Below are positions 35,157 through 43,361 of a DNA stretch of 64,000 nt, piece by piece. Made by a program: the position numbers and the translations under genes. The DNA is taken from positions 1 through 64,000 of the forward strand of contig DIWE01000022.1 of assembly GCA_002423435.1 (NCBI GenBank), read 5' to 3'. This stretch comes from Clostridiales bacterium UBA6114 (GTDB lineage: Bacteria; Bacillota; Clostridia; Oscillospirales; Butyricicoccaceae). Within the stretch, counting starts at the first letter, position 1; the number at the start of each line of letters is the position of its first letter. Below the pieces are notes generated by a model. The model worked only from the letters and a program-made list of their open reading frames with translations. It made no database searches and was not told where the DNA came from.

Positions 35157-35942
35157 TTAATCCATGTACATGCCGCCGTTTATATCCATGCAATAGCCCG
35201 TAATAAAGGACGCGTACTGCGAGCATAGAAACGCGGCCGGCCCTGCGACCTCGGCGCACGTCCCGATGCGCTTAAGCGGAATTGACTCCACATGCAGGCG
35301 CATCAGTTCCGGGGTGCGCCAGCGGATCATCTCGGTATCGATCATTGCGGGCGCAATGGAATTTACAGTGATGCCGTCGGGCGCGAGCTGATTGGCAAGC
35401 GCCTTGGAAAAGCCGATGGTGCCCGCCTTGGCCGCGCAATAATGCGCTCCCGCGCCGATCGCGCCGCTTTTGCCACAGACTGAGGAAAGGTTCAAAATGC
35501 GGGCGCAATTGCTCTTGCGCAAAAACGGTATGGCGTATTTGCAGCAGTTGTACATGCTCTTTAAGTTTATGGTAAGCATCCTGTCCCAGTCATCCTCGGT
35601 TATGACGTCAAACGGACGCGGATCGGTAATTCCCGCATTGTTGATCAGAACGTCAATGCCGCCGAACTCGGCGGCCGTTTCATCGATCAGCCGTTTCGCC
35701 TCCGGGCTTTTCGACAGGTCGCCCTGAAAGGCAAAGGCCCTGCCGCCTTCTTTTTCAATTTCTCCGACGACCTCTTGCGCAAGAGAGTAATTGTTCACAC
35801 ATGTCACCGCGACCTTTGCGCCGAGACGCGCGAAGGTCAGCGCCATCTCCCGTCCGATCCCTTTGGACGACCCCGTGATCACCGCGCTGCGCCCGCTGAG
35901 GAAACGCCCCCGAAGCCCCTGAAAATATTGAACGGATTCCAT
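35157..35942 (-). CDS. SDR oxidoreductase (3-oxoacyl-reductase-like)
   Basis: A 261-aa short-chain dehydrogenase with cofactor motif TGSSKGIGREM, NNAG, LNLSSVCGKSG (Ser) and HYCAAKAGTIGF (Tyr-x3-Lys). In a catabolic TRAP/kinase operon it more likely oxidises or epimerises a sugar or polyol than acts in fatty-acid synthesis. It is 14 bp downstream of a second SDR gene. The two share only motif-level similarity by eye, so they may carry out successive oxidation and reduction (net epimerisation). Confidence 0.88.
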   Translation of the reverse strand: MESVQYFQGLRGRFLSGRSAVITGSSKGIGREMALTFARLGAKVAVTCVNNYSLAQEVVGEIEKEGGRAFAFQGDLSKSPEAKRLIDETAAEFGGIDVLINNAGITDPRPFDVITEDDWDRMLTINLKSMYNCCKYAIPFLRKSNCARILNLSSVCGKSGAIGAGAHYCAAKAGTIGFSKALANQLAPDGITVNSIAPAMIDTEMIRWRTPELMRLHVESIPLKRIGTCAEVAGPAAFLCSQYASFITGYCMDINGGMYMD

Positions 35943-35956
35943 TCTTCCACCCCTTT

Positions 35957-36724
35957 CTAGTCCATATACAGCCCGCCGTTTACATCGATCGTCTCCCCGG
36001 TGATATATCCGGAGTGTTCCGATGCGAGCAGGACGACCGCCGCCGCCGTATCGCGCGGCAGCCCCATTCGCCCGAGCGGGATATGGCTTTCAATGTATCG
36101 GACCGTTTCGGGCGTGCGGTTTTTAATCAGTCCGGTCTGTGTGGTGCCGGGCGCCACCGCATTCACCGTGATGTTATCCCCGGCGGTCTGAAGCGCAAGC
36201 TGGCGGCTAAGCGCCATTACCGCGCCCTTTGAGGCGCAGTAATGCACGCCTGCGTACGGAAAACCGAGCTTTCCGCCCGCGGAAGCGATATTGATAATGC
36301 GCCCTCCCTTATTCCTTTCGCGCATCTGGCGCACAGCCTCCCGGCAGCAATAAAACACGCCGTCTAAATTGACGCCGAGCAGCCTTTTCCAGGCCTCGTC
36401 GCTGATGTCCAGAATATCACTGTCGGCCAGGAGACCCGCGTTGTTTACAACAATATCCGCTCCGCCGAAGCGCTGCAGTATGTTTTCAAACAGAGCGCGC
36501 ACGCTTTGGCTGTCCGAAACGTCCACCTGCATAAAGCTGGCCTTAAACCCTTTATCCTCAAGGCGCCGGCACAGGTCCCGGGAAACGCCGGGGTTTATAT
36601 CCGCGATCACCACGTTTACGCCGACCGAGGCCAACGCCGTCGAGATGCTTTCGCCGATCCCGGAGCCCCCGCCCGATACGACGGCGGTTTTCCCGTCTAA
36701 ATCAAACATAAACGAATACACCAT
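35957..36724 (-). CDS. SDR oxidoreductase
   Basis: A 255-aa short-chain dehydrogenase with SGGGSGIGESI, NNAGLLAD, NIASAGGKLG and HYCASKGAVMAL (Tyr-x3-Lys), ending in the typical ITGETIDVNGGLYMD. Either ATG 36724 or ATG 36709 could be the start; the latter gives the usual N-terminus MFDLDGKTAVV. It follows dctM by 9 bp and precedes the other SDR gene. Substrate unknown. Confidence 0.88.
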   Translation of the reverse strand: MVYSFMFDLDGKTAVVSGGGSGIGESISTALASVGVNVVIADINPGVSRDLCRRLEDKGFKASFMQVDVSDSQSVRALFENILQRFGGADIVVNNAGLLADSDILDISDEAWKRLLGVNLDGVFYCCREAVRQMRERNKGGRIINIASAGGKLGFPYAGVHYCASKGAVMALSRQLALQTAGDNITVNAVAPGTTQTGLIKNRTPETVRYIESHIPLGRMGLPRDTAAAVVLLASEHSGYITGETIDVNGGLYMD

Positions 36725-36733
36725 CCAATCGTT

Positions 36734-38017
36734 TCACAGCATGTCCGGCAGCCAGGTTACGATCTGCGGGACCAGCGTTATCAAAATCAGTACGGCAAAC
36801 AGCGGAATATAAAACGGCAGCACCGCTCTCACCATCCGGTCAAAGCTGATGTGCGCGACGCGCGCGGTCGCATACAGGCACATGCCGACCGGCGGGGTAA
36901 GCAGTCCGATCATCAGGTTCAATACCATCACAAGCCCGAGGTGCACCGGGTCAATCCCCAGCTTCAGCGCCATAGGCATCATGATCGGGGTTAAGATAAT
37001 GATCGCCGAATTGGATTCCATAAAGCAGCCGACAACCAGAAGAAACAGGTTAATGAGCAGTAAGACAACATATTTGTTGCTGCTGAATGCGAACATCTGC
37101 TCCATAAGGATGTTTGGAATATTGGTTTTAATCAGCAGATAGCCGTAAAGGGTGGACGCCGCCACGATCAGCATGATCGCCGCCGTCTGGCGGATCGTCT
37201 TTTTGCATACGCGGGCAAGATCCTTAAGATCCATCTCCTTATAAACAAAAAAGTTCAGGATGAAAGCATATAGCGCCGCCACGGCGGCCGCTTCGGTCGG
37301 CGTGAACACGCCCGTCAGGATGCCTCCGATCAGGATGACGGGCGTCAGGATCGGCCAGAATGCCTCTTTAAAAAGGCTCCAGGTCTCCGCCCATTTCGGG
37401 AAGGTACGCCTCGGATAATTCCGTTTATGCGAAAACCATACGACCATCAGCATCAGCGCGATCCCCATCGCAATGCCCGGAACCAGCCCGGCAATCAGAA
37501 GCTTGGAAATGGAAACGCTCCCCGCCACGCCGAACACGATCAGAGGGATGCTCGGCGGTATAATCGGCCCGATGGTGGAGGAAGCCGCCGTGACCGCGGC
37601 ACTGAAATCGGTGTCGAAGCCCGCGTCCTCCATCGCTTTTACCTCAATGGTGCCGAGGCCGGCGGCGTCGGCTACCGCCGAGCCGCTCATCCCGGCGAAA
37701 ATGATGCTCGCCAGAATGTTCGTATGTCCGAGGCCGCCGGGAAGCCAGCCCACCAGCGCGTTTGCGAATTTGAATATTCTCTGGGTAATGCTGCCGGTGT
37801 TCATCAGCTCTCCGGCCAGCAGGAAAAACGGGATGGCGAGCAGGGTAAAGCTGTTTACCCCTGAAACCATCTTCTGAGCGATCGTTCCGAAAGGAATGCC
37901 CCCGATCCCCGCCTGTATCGTCATCACAACCAGCGAGGTAATGCCGATCGCATAGGGAATGGAGACGCCTATAACAAATAACAGGATCAGAAGTCCTAAA
38001 AAAACGGCGAGGATCAT
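36734..38017 (-). CDS. dctM: TRAP transporter large permease (DctM), second system
   Basis: A 427-aa DctM protein with about 12 hydrophobic segments and signatures FFLLAGELMNTGSITQRIF, FAGMSGSAVADAAG and GLLTPPVGMCLY. Its start overlaps the DctQ stop by 4 bp. It is the second TRAP large subunit in the window and only distantly related by eye to the one at 14543, so the two systems probably carry different acids. Confidence 0.93.
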   Translation of the reverse strand: MILAVFLGLLILLFVIGVSIPYAIGITSLVVMTIQAGIGGIPFGTIAQKMVSGVNSFTLLAIPFFLLAGELMNTGSITQRIFKFANALVGWLPGGLGHTNILASIIFAGMSGSAVADAAGLGTIEVKAMEDAGFDTDFSAAVTAASSTIGPIIPPSIPLIVFGVAGSVSISKLLIAGLVPGIAMGIALMLMVVWFSHKRNYPRRTFPKWAETWSLFKEAFWPILTPVILIGGILTGVFTPTEAAAVAALYAFILNFFVYKEMDLKDLARVCKKTIRQTAAIMLIVAASTLYGYLLIKTNIPNILMEQMFAFSSNKYVVLLLINLFLLVVGCFMESNSAIIILTPIMMPMALKLGIDPVHLGLVMVLNLMIGLLTPPVGMCLYATARVAHISFDRMVRAVLPFYIPLFAVLILITLVPQIVTWLPDML

Positions 38018-38538
38018 TTAGGCTCAGCCTCCTCAATATCGTATTCGCTGGGTTTTGAGGCCCACGCCTTAAACAGGATCACTTGTTTTAACAGATACCA
38101 TATAATGAACGGCGCGCAGACAATGATCGGAATATACACCACCGCGATGGAAAGCCACGGGACAGTACCGTAGGTATAGATCCACGAATTTTCAAGCGCG
38201 ATGACGCTGCCGTATGCAAAGGACCCCACGAATATGATCGACGCGAGGTTTATCAGCAGTTGTGCGGCAAACCGAAGCCCGTACGGCAGTTTTTCAATGA
38301 AATAGGTCGTTTTGATCTGATCGTTTTCCGCCTCAATGACGACGATTGCGGTAAAGATGAGCAGGGAATATAAAAGCCTTGCCATCTCCTCGGTCCACGG
38401 CACCGATATCGACAGCACATACCGGAACAATATCTGCATAAGCGTCAGGATAAGCATGCCAAAAAACAGGATCAGGCAGATATTTTCAAAAGCTTTAACC
38501 ACCTTACTTAGTTTCATGCTCAGTTTCAGATGAATCAC
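38014..38538 (-). CDS. dctQ: TRAP transporter small permease (DctQ), second system
   Basis: A DctQ protein of up to 174 aa with four hydrophobic segments and the pattern VPWTEEMARLLYSLLIF. The start is uncertain. AAGGAG (near 38540) sits against a GTG at 38538, 8 nt ahead of a CTG at 38529 and 20 nt ahead of the first ATG at 38517. By spacing the CTG is best, which would be a rare start. It follows a GC-rich intercistronic hairpin after dctP. Confidence 0.88.
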   Translation of the reverse strand: MIHLKLSMKLSKVVKAFENICLILFFGMLILTLMQILFRYVLSISVPWTEEMARLLYSLLIFTAIVVIEAENDQIKTTYFIEKLPYGLRFAAQLLINLASIIFVGSFAYGSVIALENSWIYTYGTVPWLSIAVVYIPIIVCAPFIIWYLLKQVILFKAWASKPSEYDIEEAEPK

Positions 38539-38545
38539 TCCTTTG

Positions 38546-38572
38546 GGGCGCGCACCGGTTCGATGCGCGCCC
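38546..38572 (-). promoter_or_regulatory. Intercistronic hairpin between dctP and dctQ, second TRAP system
   Basis: GGGCGCGCA pairs perfectly with TGCGCGCCC around a 9-nt loop, directly upstream of the dctQ ribosome site. It occupies the same place as the unrelated hairpin at 16354-16391, consistent with differential expression of the binding protein. Confidence 0.65.
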
Positions 38573-38604
38573 TTTGACTGGCTGTGCCGAGAATCCCCTT
38601 TTTT

Positions 38605-39645
38605 CTATTCAAGATATCCCTTTACAACTTCCCATACTTCCGGGTCCCACGTTTTTGCGACTTCTTCAAGACCGGGCCTTGCCGCTTTAATAAACGCTTC
38701 CTTGTCCACTTCGACAATTTCATTGCCTGCGGCCTTTAAATCCTCAAGGATCTTCGCTTCCTTTGCCGCGAGCTGCTCGTTGCCCCATTCGCAGCACTCC
38801 GCAGCCGTATCCATAAGGATTTTCTGAAGCTCAGGATCAAGCCCGTCGTAGAAATCCTTGTTGATCGTCCAGTGGAACACGTTATAAAGGTGCTGCGTCA
38901 TGACTGTGTACTTGTTGACCTCATAGATTTTGTTCACATAAATATTTTCCAGCGGGTTTTCCTGCCCGTCGGCGACGCCCGTCTGAAGCGCGCTGTATGT
39001 TTCCGACCAGGCGATCGGGGTGGGCAGGGCGCCCAGGCTCTTCCACACGGTGACCCACGACGTGATTTCCGGCACCCTCAGCTTCAGCCCCTTCAGTTCG
39101 CCGGGGGCCGTAATTTTTTTGCTTGCGGTCAGGTTGCGCGCGCCCCTGGTCTGCAAAGCGACGAGATACTGGTTTCCGCGCTCCTCGATCGCCGCCTTGA
39201 TTTTATCGCCGACCGGTCCGTTCCAGACCTCATACACCTGATCGACATTTTCAAATATGAACGGCACAACCGTCGGATCATATTCCGCGGCCAGCTTACT
39301 TGTGAGATTGTCGCCGAAAATGGACATCTGCACCTCGCCCATCTTCACCTGTTCCAGGTTCTCAAGCTCCGATCCCAGGACTGCGCCCGGATAAAGGCTT
39401 ATGGTAAGCTTACCGCCGGAACGCTCCTCGACGAGCTTTTTATAGCGTTCAAGCGTATCGTTTTCGTTGGTTCCCGCGTTGGTGTGGATCGCGAATATGA
39501 TTTCAATGGGTTTGGCAGTATCCGAGGCCGCGGAGGTAGAGGGAGTCGAACCGGTTGTGCCGCTTTCTGATTTTGATGAGGAGCATCCAAAAAGGGAAGC
39601 GATTACCAACAATGCCGCTAAGAGAATGGTTGCTTTTTTCTTCAT
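38605..39645 (-). CDS. dctP: TRAP transporter substrate-binding lipoprotein (DctP), second system
   Basis: A 346-aa lipoprotein with lipobox LFGC (Cys21) and a Ser/Thr-rich linker. The DctP fold includes the substrate Arg in LKGLKLRVPEI and the segment EVYNALQ-like SALQTGVADGQENPL. DctP members with GQENP commonly bind sugar acids or dicarboxylates. It is transcribed after the FGGY kinase gene and before dctQM. Confidence 0.92.
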   Translation of the reverse strand: MKKKATILLAALLVIASLFGCSSSKSESGTTGSTPSTSAASDTAKPIEIIFAIHTNAGTNENDTLERYKKLVEERSGGKLTISLYPGAVLGSELENLEQVKMGEVQMSIFGDNLTSKLAAEYDPTVVPFIFENVDQVYEVWNGPVGDKIKAAIEERGNQYLVALQTRGARNLTASKKITAPGELKGLKLRVPEITSWVTVWKSLGALPTPIAWSETYSALQTGVADGQENPLENIYVNKIYEVNKYTVMTQHLYNVFHWTINKDFYDGLDPELQKILMDTAAECCEWGNEQLAAKEAKILEDLKAAGNEIVEVDKEAFIKAARPGLEEVAKTWDPEVWEVVKGYLE

Positions 39646-39714
39646 TTTCTTGACCCCGCTTTCATATGTTTTATTTTTGTGCCGTTTTCGGCAGAAAAAC
39701 CGATCAATGGAATT

Positions 39715-41244
39715 TTATCTTGCGTTTAACGCACCATTCAATTTCCTGTAATCCTCTTTTAAGCTCTGATACAGCGATTTGTAAACCTCAAAAAGCGCAT
39801 CGTATTTTTGCCTTGACGCTTGCGCGGGAGAAACGGACGCGACAGGAGACGCCAGTTTTTTGGCCTCCCTGTAGGAAGAATAAACGCCGGCCGCCATCCC
39901 CGCGATATACGCACCTCCCTTTGTTTCCGATTCGGCGCTGCGCGGCATGGCGATCGTTTTGCCCAGGATATCCGCGAAAATCATGCGCCACGCCTCGCTC
40001 CGGATGCCGCCTCCGCATGCGACGATGTTGTCGCACGAATTGCGCATAACCCTTTCATAAATCTCCATATTCTGACGGGTCGCGTATGCAATGCCCTCCA
40101 TAATCGCCCGGATAAAATGACATTTCTTATGGGAGCAGGAAATTCCGAAGAAAACGCCGCGCGCGTGCGGGTCCCAGATAGGCGACCGTTCGCCCGCTAT
40201 GTAGGGCAGATAGATAATGCCCTCGCTCCCGGGAGGCGCGCGCAAGGCCTCGGCGTCCAAAAGCCCGTAAGGATTTATCTGCAGCCGATCCGCCGCGCGG
40301 CCTTCGCTCTCGCAAAACGCGTTCAGAAACCACTTGAGCGATATGCCGCCCCCGTTTGTCGGGGCCATCGCGATATAAGGCGTCTCGCTTGTAAAAGCGG
40401 CGTTTAGGAATGTCCGGTCGAAAGCCGCGTCCTTCATCGGGATGCAAAGCCGCGCCACCGTTCCCACGATCAGGAGCGGGCTGTCCGCCTCGACACAGCC
40501 GATGCCGATGGCCGCCGCGACCGTATCCATGGCTCCCGCCGCGACCGGGATTCCTTCCGGCAGGCCCGTAAAAAGCGCGGCTTCTTTTGTTACTGTCCCG
40601 ACAACCGTTTCCGACGCCACCGGATCGGGGAGCTTTTCGATATCCACGCCGATTTGCCCGCAAAGTCTCTCGGACCATTCCTTTTTGCGGATATCGAACA
40701 GGAGGGTTGTGGACGCGCGCGTGTAATCCATGGTAAACCTTCCGGTCAGGCGCTGGACGATGAACCCTCCGGGGGCGAGGAATTTCCATGTGCTTTGGTA
40801 GATTTCCGGCCTGTGGCGCTTAAACCATACGATGATCGGTGCGGAGAAGGTCCCGGGCGCCACGCGGTTTCCCGTTACGGCAAATATCTCGTCTTTCCCG
40901 GCCGCGGAGGCAATGAAGTCCGCCTCGGCGTCGGTGCGGCCGTCGATCTGCATGATCGCATTCGAAAGGCAGTTCCCCTCTTTGTCCATCGGCACGAGCC
41001 CGTTGGTGCAGCTCACCGCCGCCGCAAGGATTCTGTCCCTGTCCGGCGAGTAACGGTCAAGGCTGTCCCTGACGGCCTGCGCCATGCCGAGCCACCACTC
41101 GTCGGGGTCTTCCTCGGCCCAGCCGGCCTTTGGTGAAATGATCTCATAACTGCGATATCCGGTGCCGCAGGGGTTTAGTTGTAAATCGAACAGGGTCGCT
41201 TTGCAGCCGGTCGTTCCAATATCTATCCCCATGAGATAATCCAT
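39715..41244 (-). CDS. FGGY-family carbohydrate kinase
   Basis: A 509-aa kinase of the xylulokinase/gluconokinase family. The N-terminal phosphate loop is MGIDIGTTGCKATLFD, and the C-terminal FGGY signature region runs through ACGGGIRSEAWRMIFADILG with KGGAYIAGMAAG. It phosphorylates a sugar, polyol or sugar acid using ATP. In unit 3 it probably acts just before the class II aldolase encoded upstream or the PdxA-like dehydrogenase. Exact substrate unknown. Confidence 0.92.
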   Translation of the reverse strand: MDYLMGIDIGTTGCKATLFDLQLNPCGTGYRSYEIISPKAGWAEEDPDEWWLGMAQAVRDSLDRYSPDRDRILAAAVSCTNGLVPMDKEGNCLSNAIMQIDGRTDAEADFIASAAGKDEIFAVTGNRVAPGTFSAPIIVWFKRHRPEIYQSTWKFLAPGGFIVQRLTGRFTMDYTRASTTLLFDIRKKEWSERLCGQIGVDIEKLPDPVASETVVGTVTKEAALFTGLPEGIPVAAGAMDTVAAAIGIGCVEADSPLLIVGTVARLCIPMKDAAFDRTFLNAAFTSETPYIAMAPTNGGGISLKWFLNAFCESEGRAADRLQINPYGLLDAEALRAPPGSEGIIYLPYIAGERSPIWDPHARGVFFGISCSHKKCHFIRAIMEGIAYATRQNMEIYERVMRNSCDNIVACGGGIRSEAWRMIFADILGKTIAMPRSAESETKGGAYIAGMAAGVYSSYREAKKLASPVASVSPAQASRQKYDALFEVYKSLYQSLKEDYRKLNGALNAR

Positions 41245-41265
41245 AGCTTACCTTCTTATTCCTCA

Positions 41266-41892
41266 TTAGAAATGGAATGCTTTGCAAAGTATTGCCTGCT
41301 CCTGCCCGCCAAGCGCCCCGGTCCCCCGCAGCAAAAGATGCAGCTTTGCGTTTTCTTCAATGTCTTCAATCTGATTAAACGCCTGCTCCATCGTTTTTGC
41401 CGAAACAATAACGCCGTGGTTCTTCATCAGGAGCGTCGATGTATGTACGATTTTTTCTCCGACGCTTTGTGCGAGCTCCGGCGAGCCGGGGGCAAAGAAG
41501 CCGACCGCCGAAAGCCGCATGACCTTGCAGAAATATCCGGGCGTATAAGCGGGTATTTCCTCCTCGATATTGTCCTGCATCAGCAAAGCGGCGATACAGT
41601 TTGCGGGGTGCAGATGGAGTACCGCAAGCGCGTCCGCCCTTTTCCTGTAAATGCTCAGATGCAGGTCCAGTTCCTTGGATGGCCGGGCCCCGGCGCCGCT
41701 CGGTTCCCACGTTCCGTCCATCGACACCGGCATCAGCGCTTCCGGCTTTATGTCGCCGAGCCTTGAACCGGTCGGCGTGATATAAACGGTATCCCCGAGC
41801 CTTACAGAAGCGTTTCCGCCCGTGCCTCCCACCAGTCCCCGGCGGTAAGCCTCACGGCAGTAAAACGCGGCCTCCTCGATTTCCTTTTGCAT
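41266..41892 (-). CDS. Class II aldolase/adducin-family protein (fuculose-phosphate aldolase-like)
   Basis: A 208-aa zinc aldolase. The zinc ligands are seen in HLHPANCIAAL and in the later His of the helix near TLLMKNHGVIV, with catalytic Glu in SKELDLHLSIY. The family includes L-fuculose-1-phosphate and rhamnulose-1-phosphate aldolases and the acid-sugar enzymes OtnC/YgbL. It would cleave or decarboxylate the phosphorylated intermediate from the kinase. ATG 41892 is preferred (GGAGG 9 nt upstream). Confidence 0.9.
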   Translation of the reverse strand: MQKEIEEAAFYCREAYRRGLVGGTGGNASVRLGDTVYITPTGSRLGDIKPEALMPVSMDGTWEPSGAGARPSKELDLHLSIYRKRADALAVLHLHPANCIAALLMQDNIEEEIPAYTPGYFCKVMRLSAVGFFAPGSPELAQSVGEKIVHTSTLLMKNHGVIVSAKTMEQAFNQIEDIEENAKLHLLLRGTGALGGQEQAILCKAFHF

Positions 41893-41949
41893 GACATTTC
41901 CCTCCCTTCGGGTCGTTAAAGTCATAGAATTGTTAATACGGCAGAGTGT

Positions 41950-42131
41950 CGAAAAAATATATTTTGGGAATTGTTAAGGGGCCGAAGCCTCTTAACTTGG
42001 GATAAGTCCGCAGGCGGACATGCGCCGCCGGAGGACACCCTGGACAAAACCGATGGTTTTGTCCGCACCTGGAGGAGTATTGAGGGGGAATGGGATTCCC
42101 CCTCAAAAGGCTGTCGAGTCTTTCGACAGCC
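41950..42131. repeat. Multi-hairpin element, copy E3
   Basis: Same orientation as E1. Stem-loops: 41973-41996 (GTTAAG.GG/CC.CTTAAC), 42006-42019 (GTCCGC/GCGGAC), 42042-42064 (GGACAAAACC/GGTTTTGTCC), 42082-42104 (GAGGGGGAAT/ATTCCCCCTC) and 42109-42131 (GGCTGTCGA/TCGACAGCC). It lacks the CCCC-palindrome and both end hairpins of E1. The unpaired stretch GCCGGAGGACACCCT before the GGACAAAAC stem is nearly the same in all three copies. Lies between the class II aldolase and Fe-dehydrogenase genes. Confidence 0.85.
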
Positions 42132-42153
42132 TCAATAAGGCTTTTATACTGTT

Positions 42154-43311
42154 TCATTTCAGGCCGTTTAACGCCCTGCGGCTGATTTCAACCAGATCCT
42201 TCACCCCGGCGAGACGCGGATTTACCGCGACGTTGCCGCTTAGGATGCCTTCCTTCGCAATTTTTTCAAGGTCTCCCTCCGTGACCTTCCAATCCTTCAG
42301 TCCCTCGGTAAGGCCTATATCGGAAAGCAGCTTTTTGACCGCGTCCACAGCCTTTTTCGCCCCGTCGCACGGCGCAAGTCCGTCCACATTCTCACCGAAT
42401 ATTTTCGCTATGGTGATATATTTCTCGGTCGCGGCCGGCAGGTTGTATTCCATGACCCAGGGCAGCAAAATCGCGTTTATTACGCCGTGGGGGATGTGAA
42501 AATGCGCGCCGAACGGGATCGCGAGCGCATGGGAAAGCCCCAGCCTGGTCACGTTGAACGCAAGCGCCGCGACGAGGCTTCCGACCAGCATGTCCTCTCT
42601 CGCCTCGATGTCGTCGCCCCTATTTACCGCCCTGCGCAGCGAACGCGCGATCATCTCCATGGCGCGGATGGACATCCCCTCGGAGATCGGCTGCGTGCTT
42701 TTGGCGACATAGGATTCCATCGCATGACAGAGCGCGTCCATGCCGGTGGCCGCCGTAACGCGCGGCGGCAGGCTGAGCGTCAGCTCCGGGTCGACAATCG
42801 CCAGCACGGGCATGATGTTCCAGCCCCCGACGCTTGCCTTGATATCGTTTGTTTTATCGGCCAGCACAGACCAGAAGGTGGCCTCGCTTCCGGTCCCGGC
42901 GGTTGTGGGAACGGCAACGATTGGCAAGGGCTGCTTCTTTACAAGGCCGAAACCGACATAATCAAAGATCTTCCCCTCGTTGACCGCCATTGCGGCCACC
43001 GCCTTCGCGGTGTCCATCGAGCTTCCGCCGCCGATACCCAGCACGATGTCCGCGGAAAATTCTTTCAGCATCCGGGTCGCCGCCTCGACTCCCTGGATCG
43101 TCGGCTCGGGCTCCACCTCGTGAAAGATCACATATGGAAGCTCCGCGCTTTTGATCGATTCCTCAATGCCCGAGAGTATCCCCGCCTGCAGCACCCCGTT
43201 GTCGGTGATCAGAATAACGCGGGTCCCGCCAAGCCCCTTCAGTTTTTCTCCCGTCTGTTTTGAGCTGCCGCGCCCCACAAAAAGCTCGGTCGGCATCTTG
43301 TAAGTAAACAT
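42154..43311 (-). CDS. Iron-containing alcohol dehydrogenase
   Basis: A 385-aa group III alcohol dehydrogenase. The NAD-binding GIGGGSSMDTAKAVA is at about residues 96-110, and the Fe-binding region contains HALAIPFGAHFHIPHGV with the three His ligands. Members reduce lactaldehyde, glycolaldehyde or 1,3-propanediol precursors, or oxidise 4-hydroxybutyrate. It would dispose of the aldehyde released by the aldolases of unit 3, or of reducing power. GGGGG precedes the ATG. Confidence 0.93.
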   Translation of the reverse strand: MFTYKMPTELFVGRGSSKQTGEKLKGLGGTRVILITDNGVLQAGILSGIEESIKSAELPYVIFHEVEPEPTIQGVEAATRMLKEFSADIVLGIGGGSSMDTAKAVAAMAVNEGKIFDYVGFGLVKKQPLPIVAVPTTAGTGSEATFWSVLADKTNDIKASVGGWNIMPVLAIVDPELTLSLPPRVTAATGMDALCHAMESYVAKSTQPISEGMSIRAMEMIARSLRRAVNRGDDIEAREDMLVGSLVAALAFNVTRLGLSHALAIPFGAHFHIPHGVINAILLPWVMEYNLPAATEKYITIAKIFGENVDGLAPCDGAKKAVDAVKKLLSDIGLTEGLKDWKVTEGDLEKIAKEGILSGNVAVNPRLAGVKDLVEISRRALNGLK

Positions 43312-43361
43312 GAAAAAATCCCCCTTTATAATGTCTCATATTCGGCTTTGATCGGGGCGGC

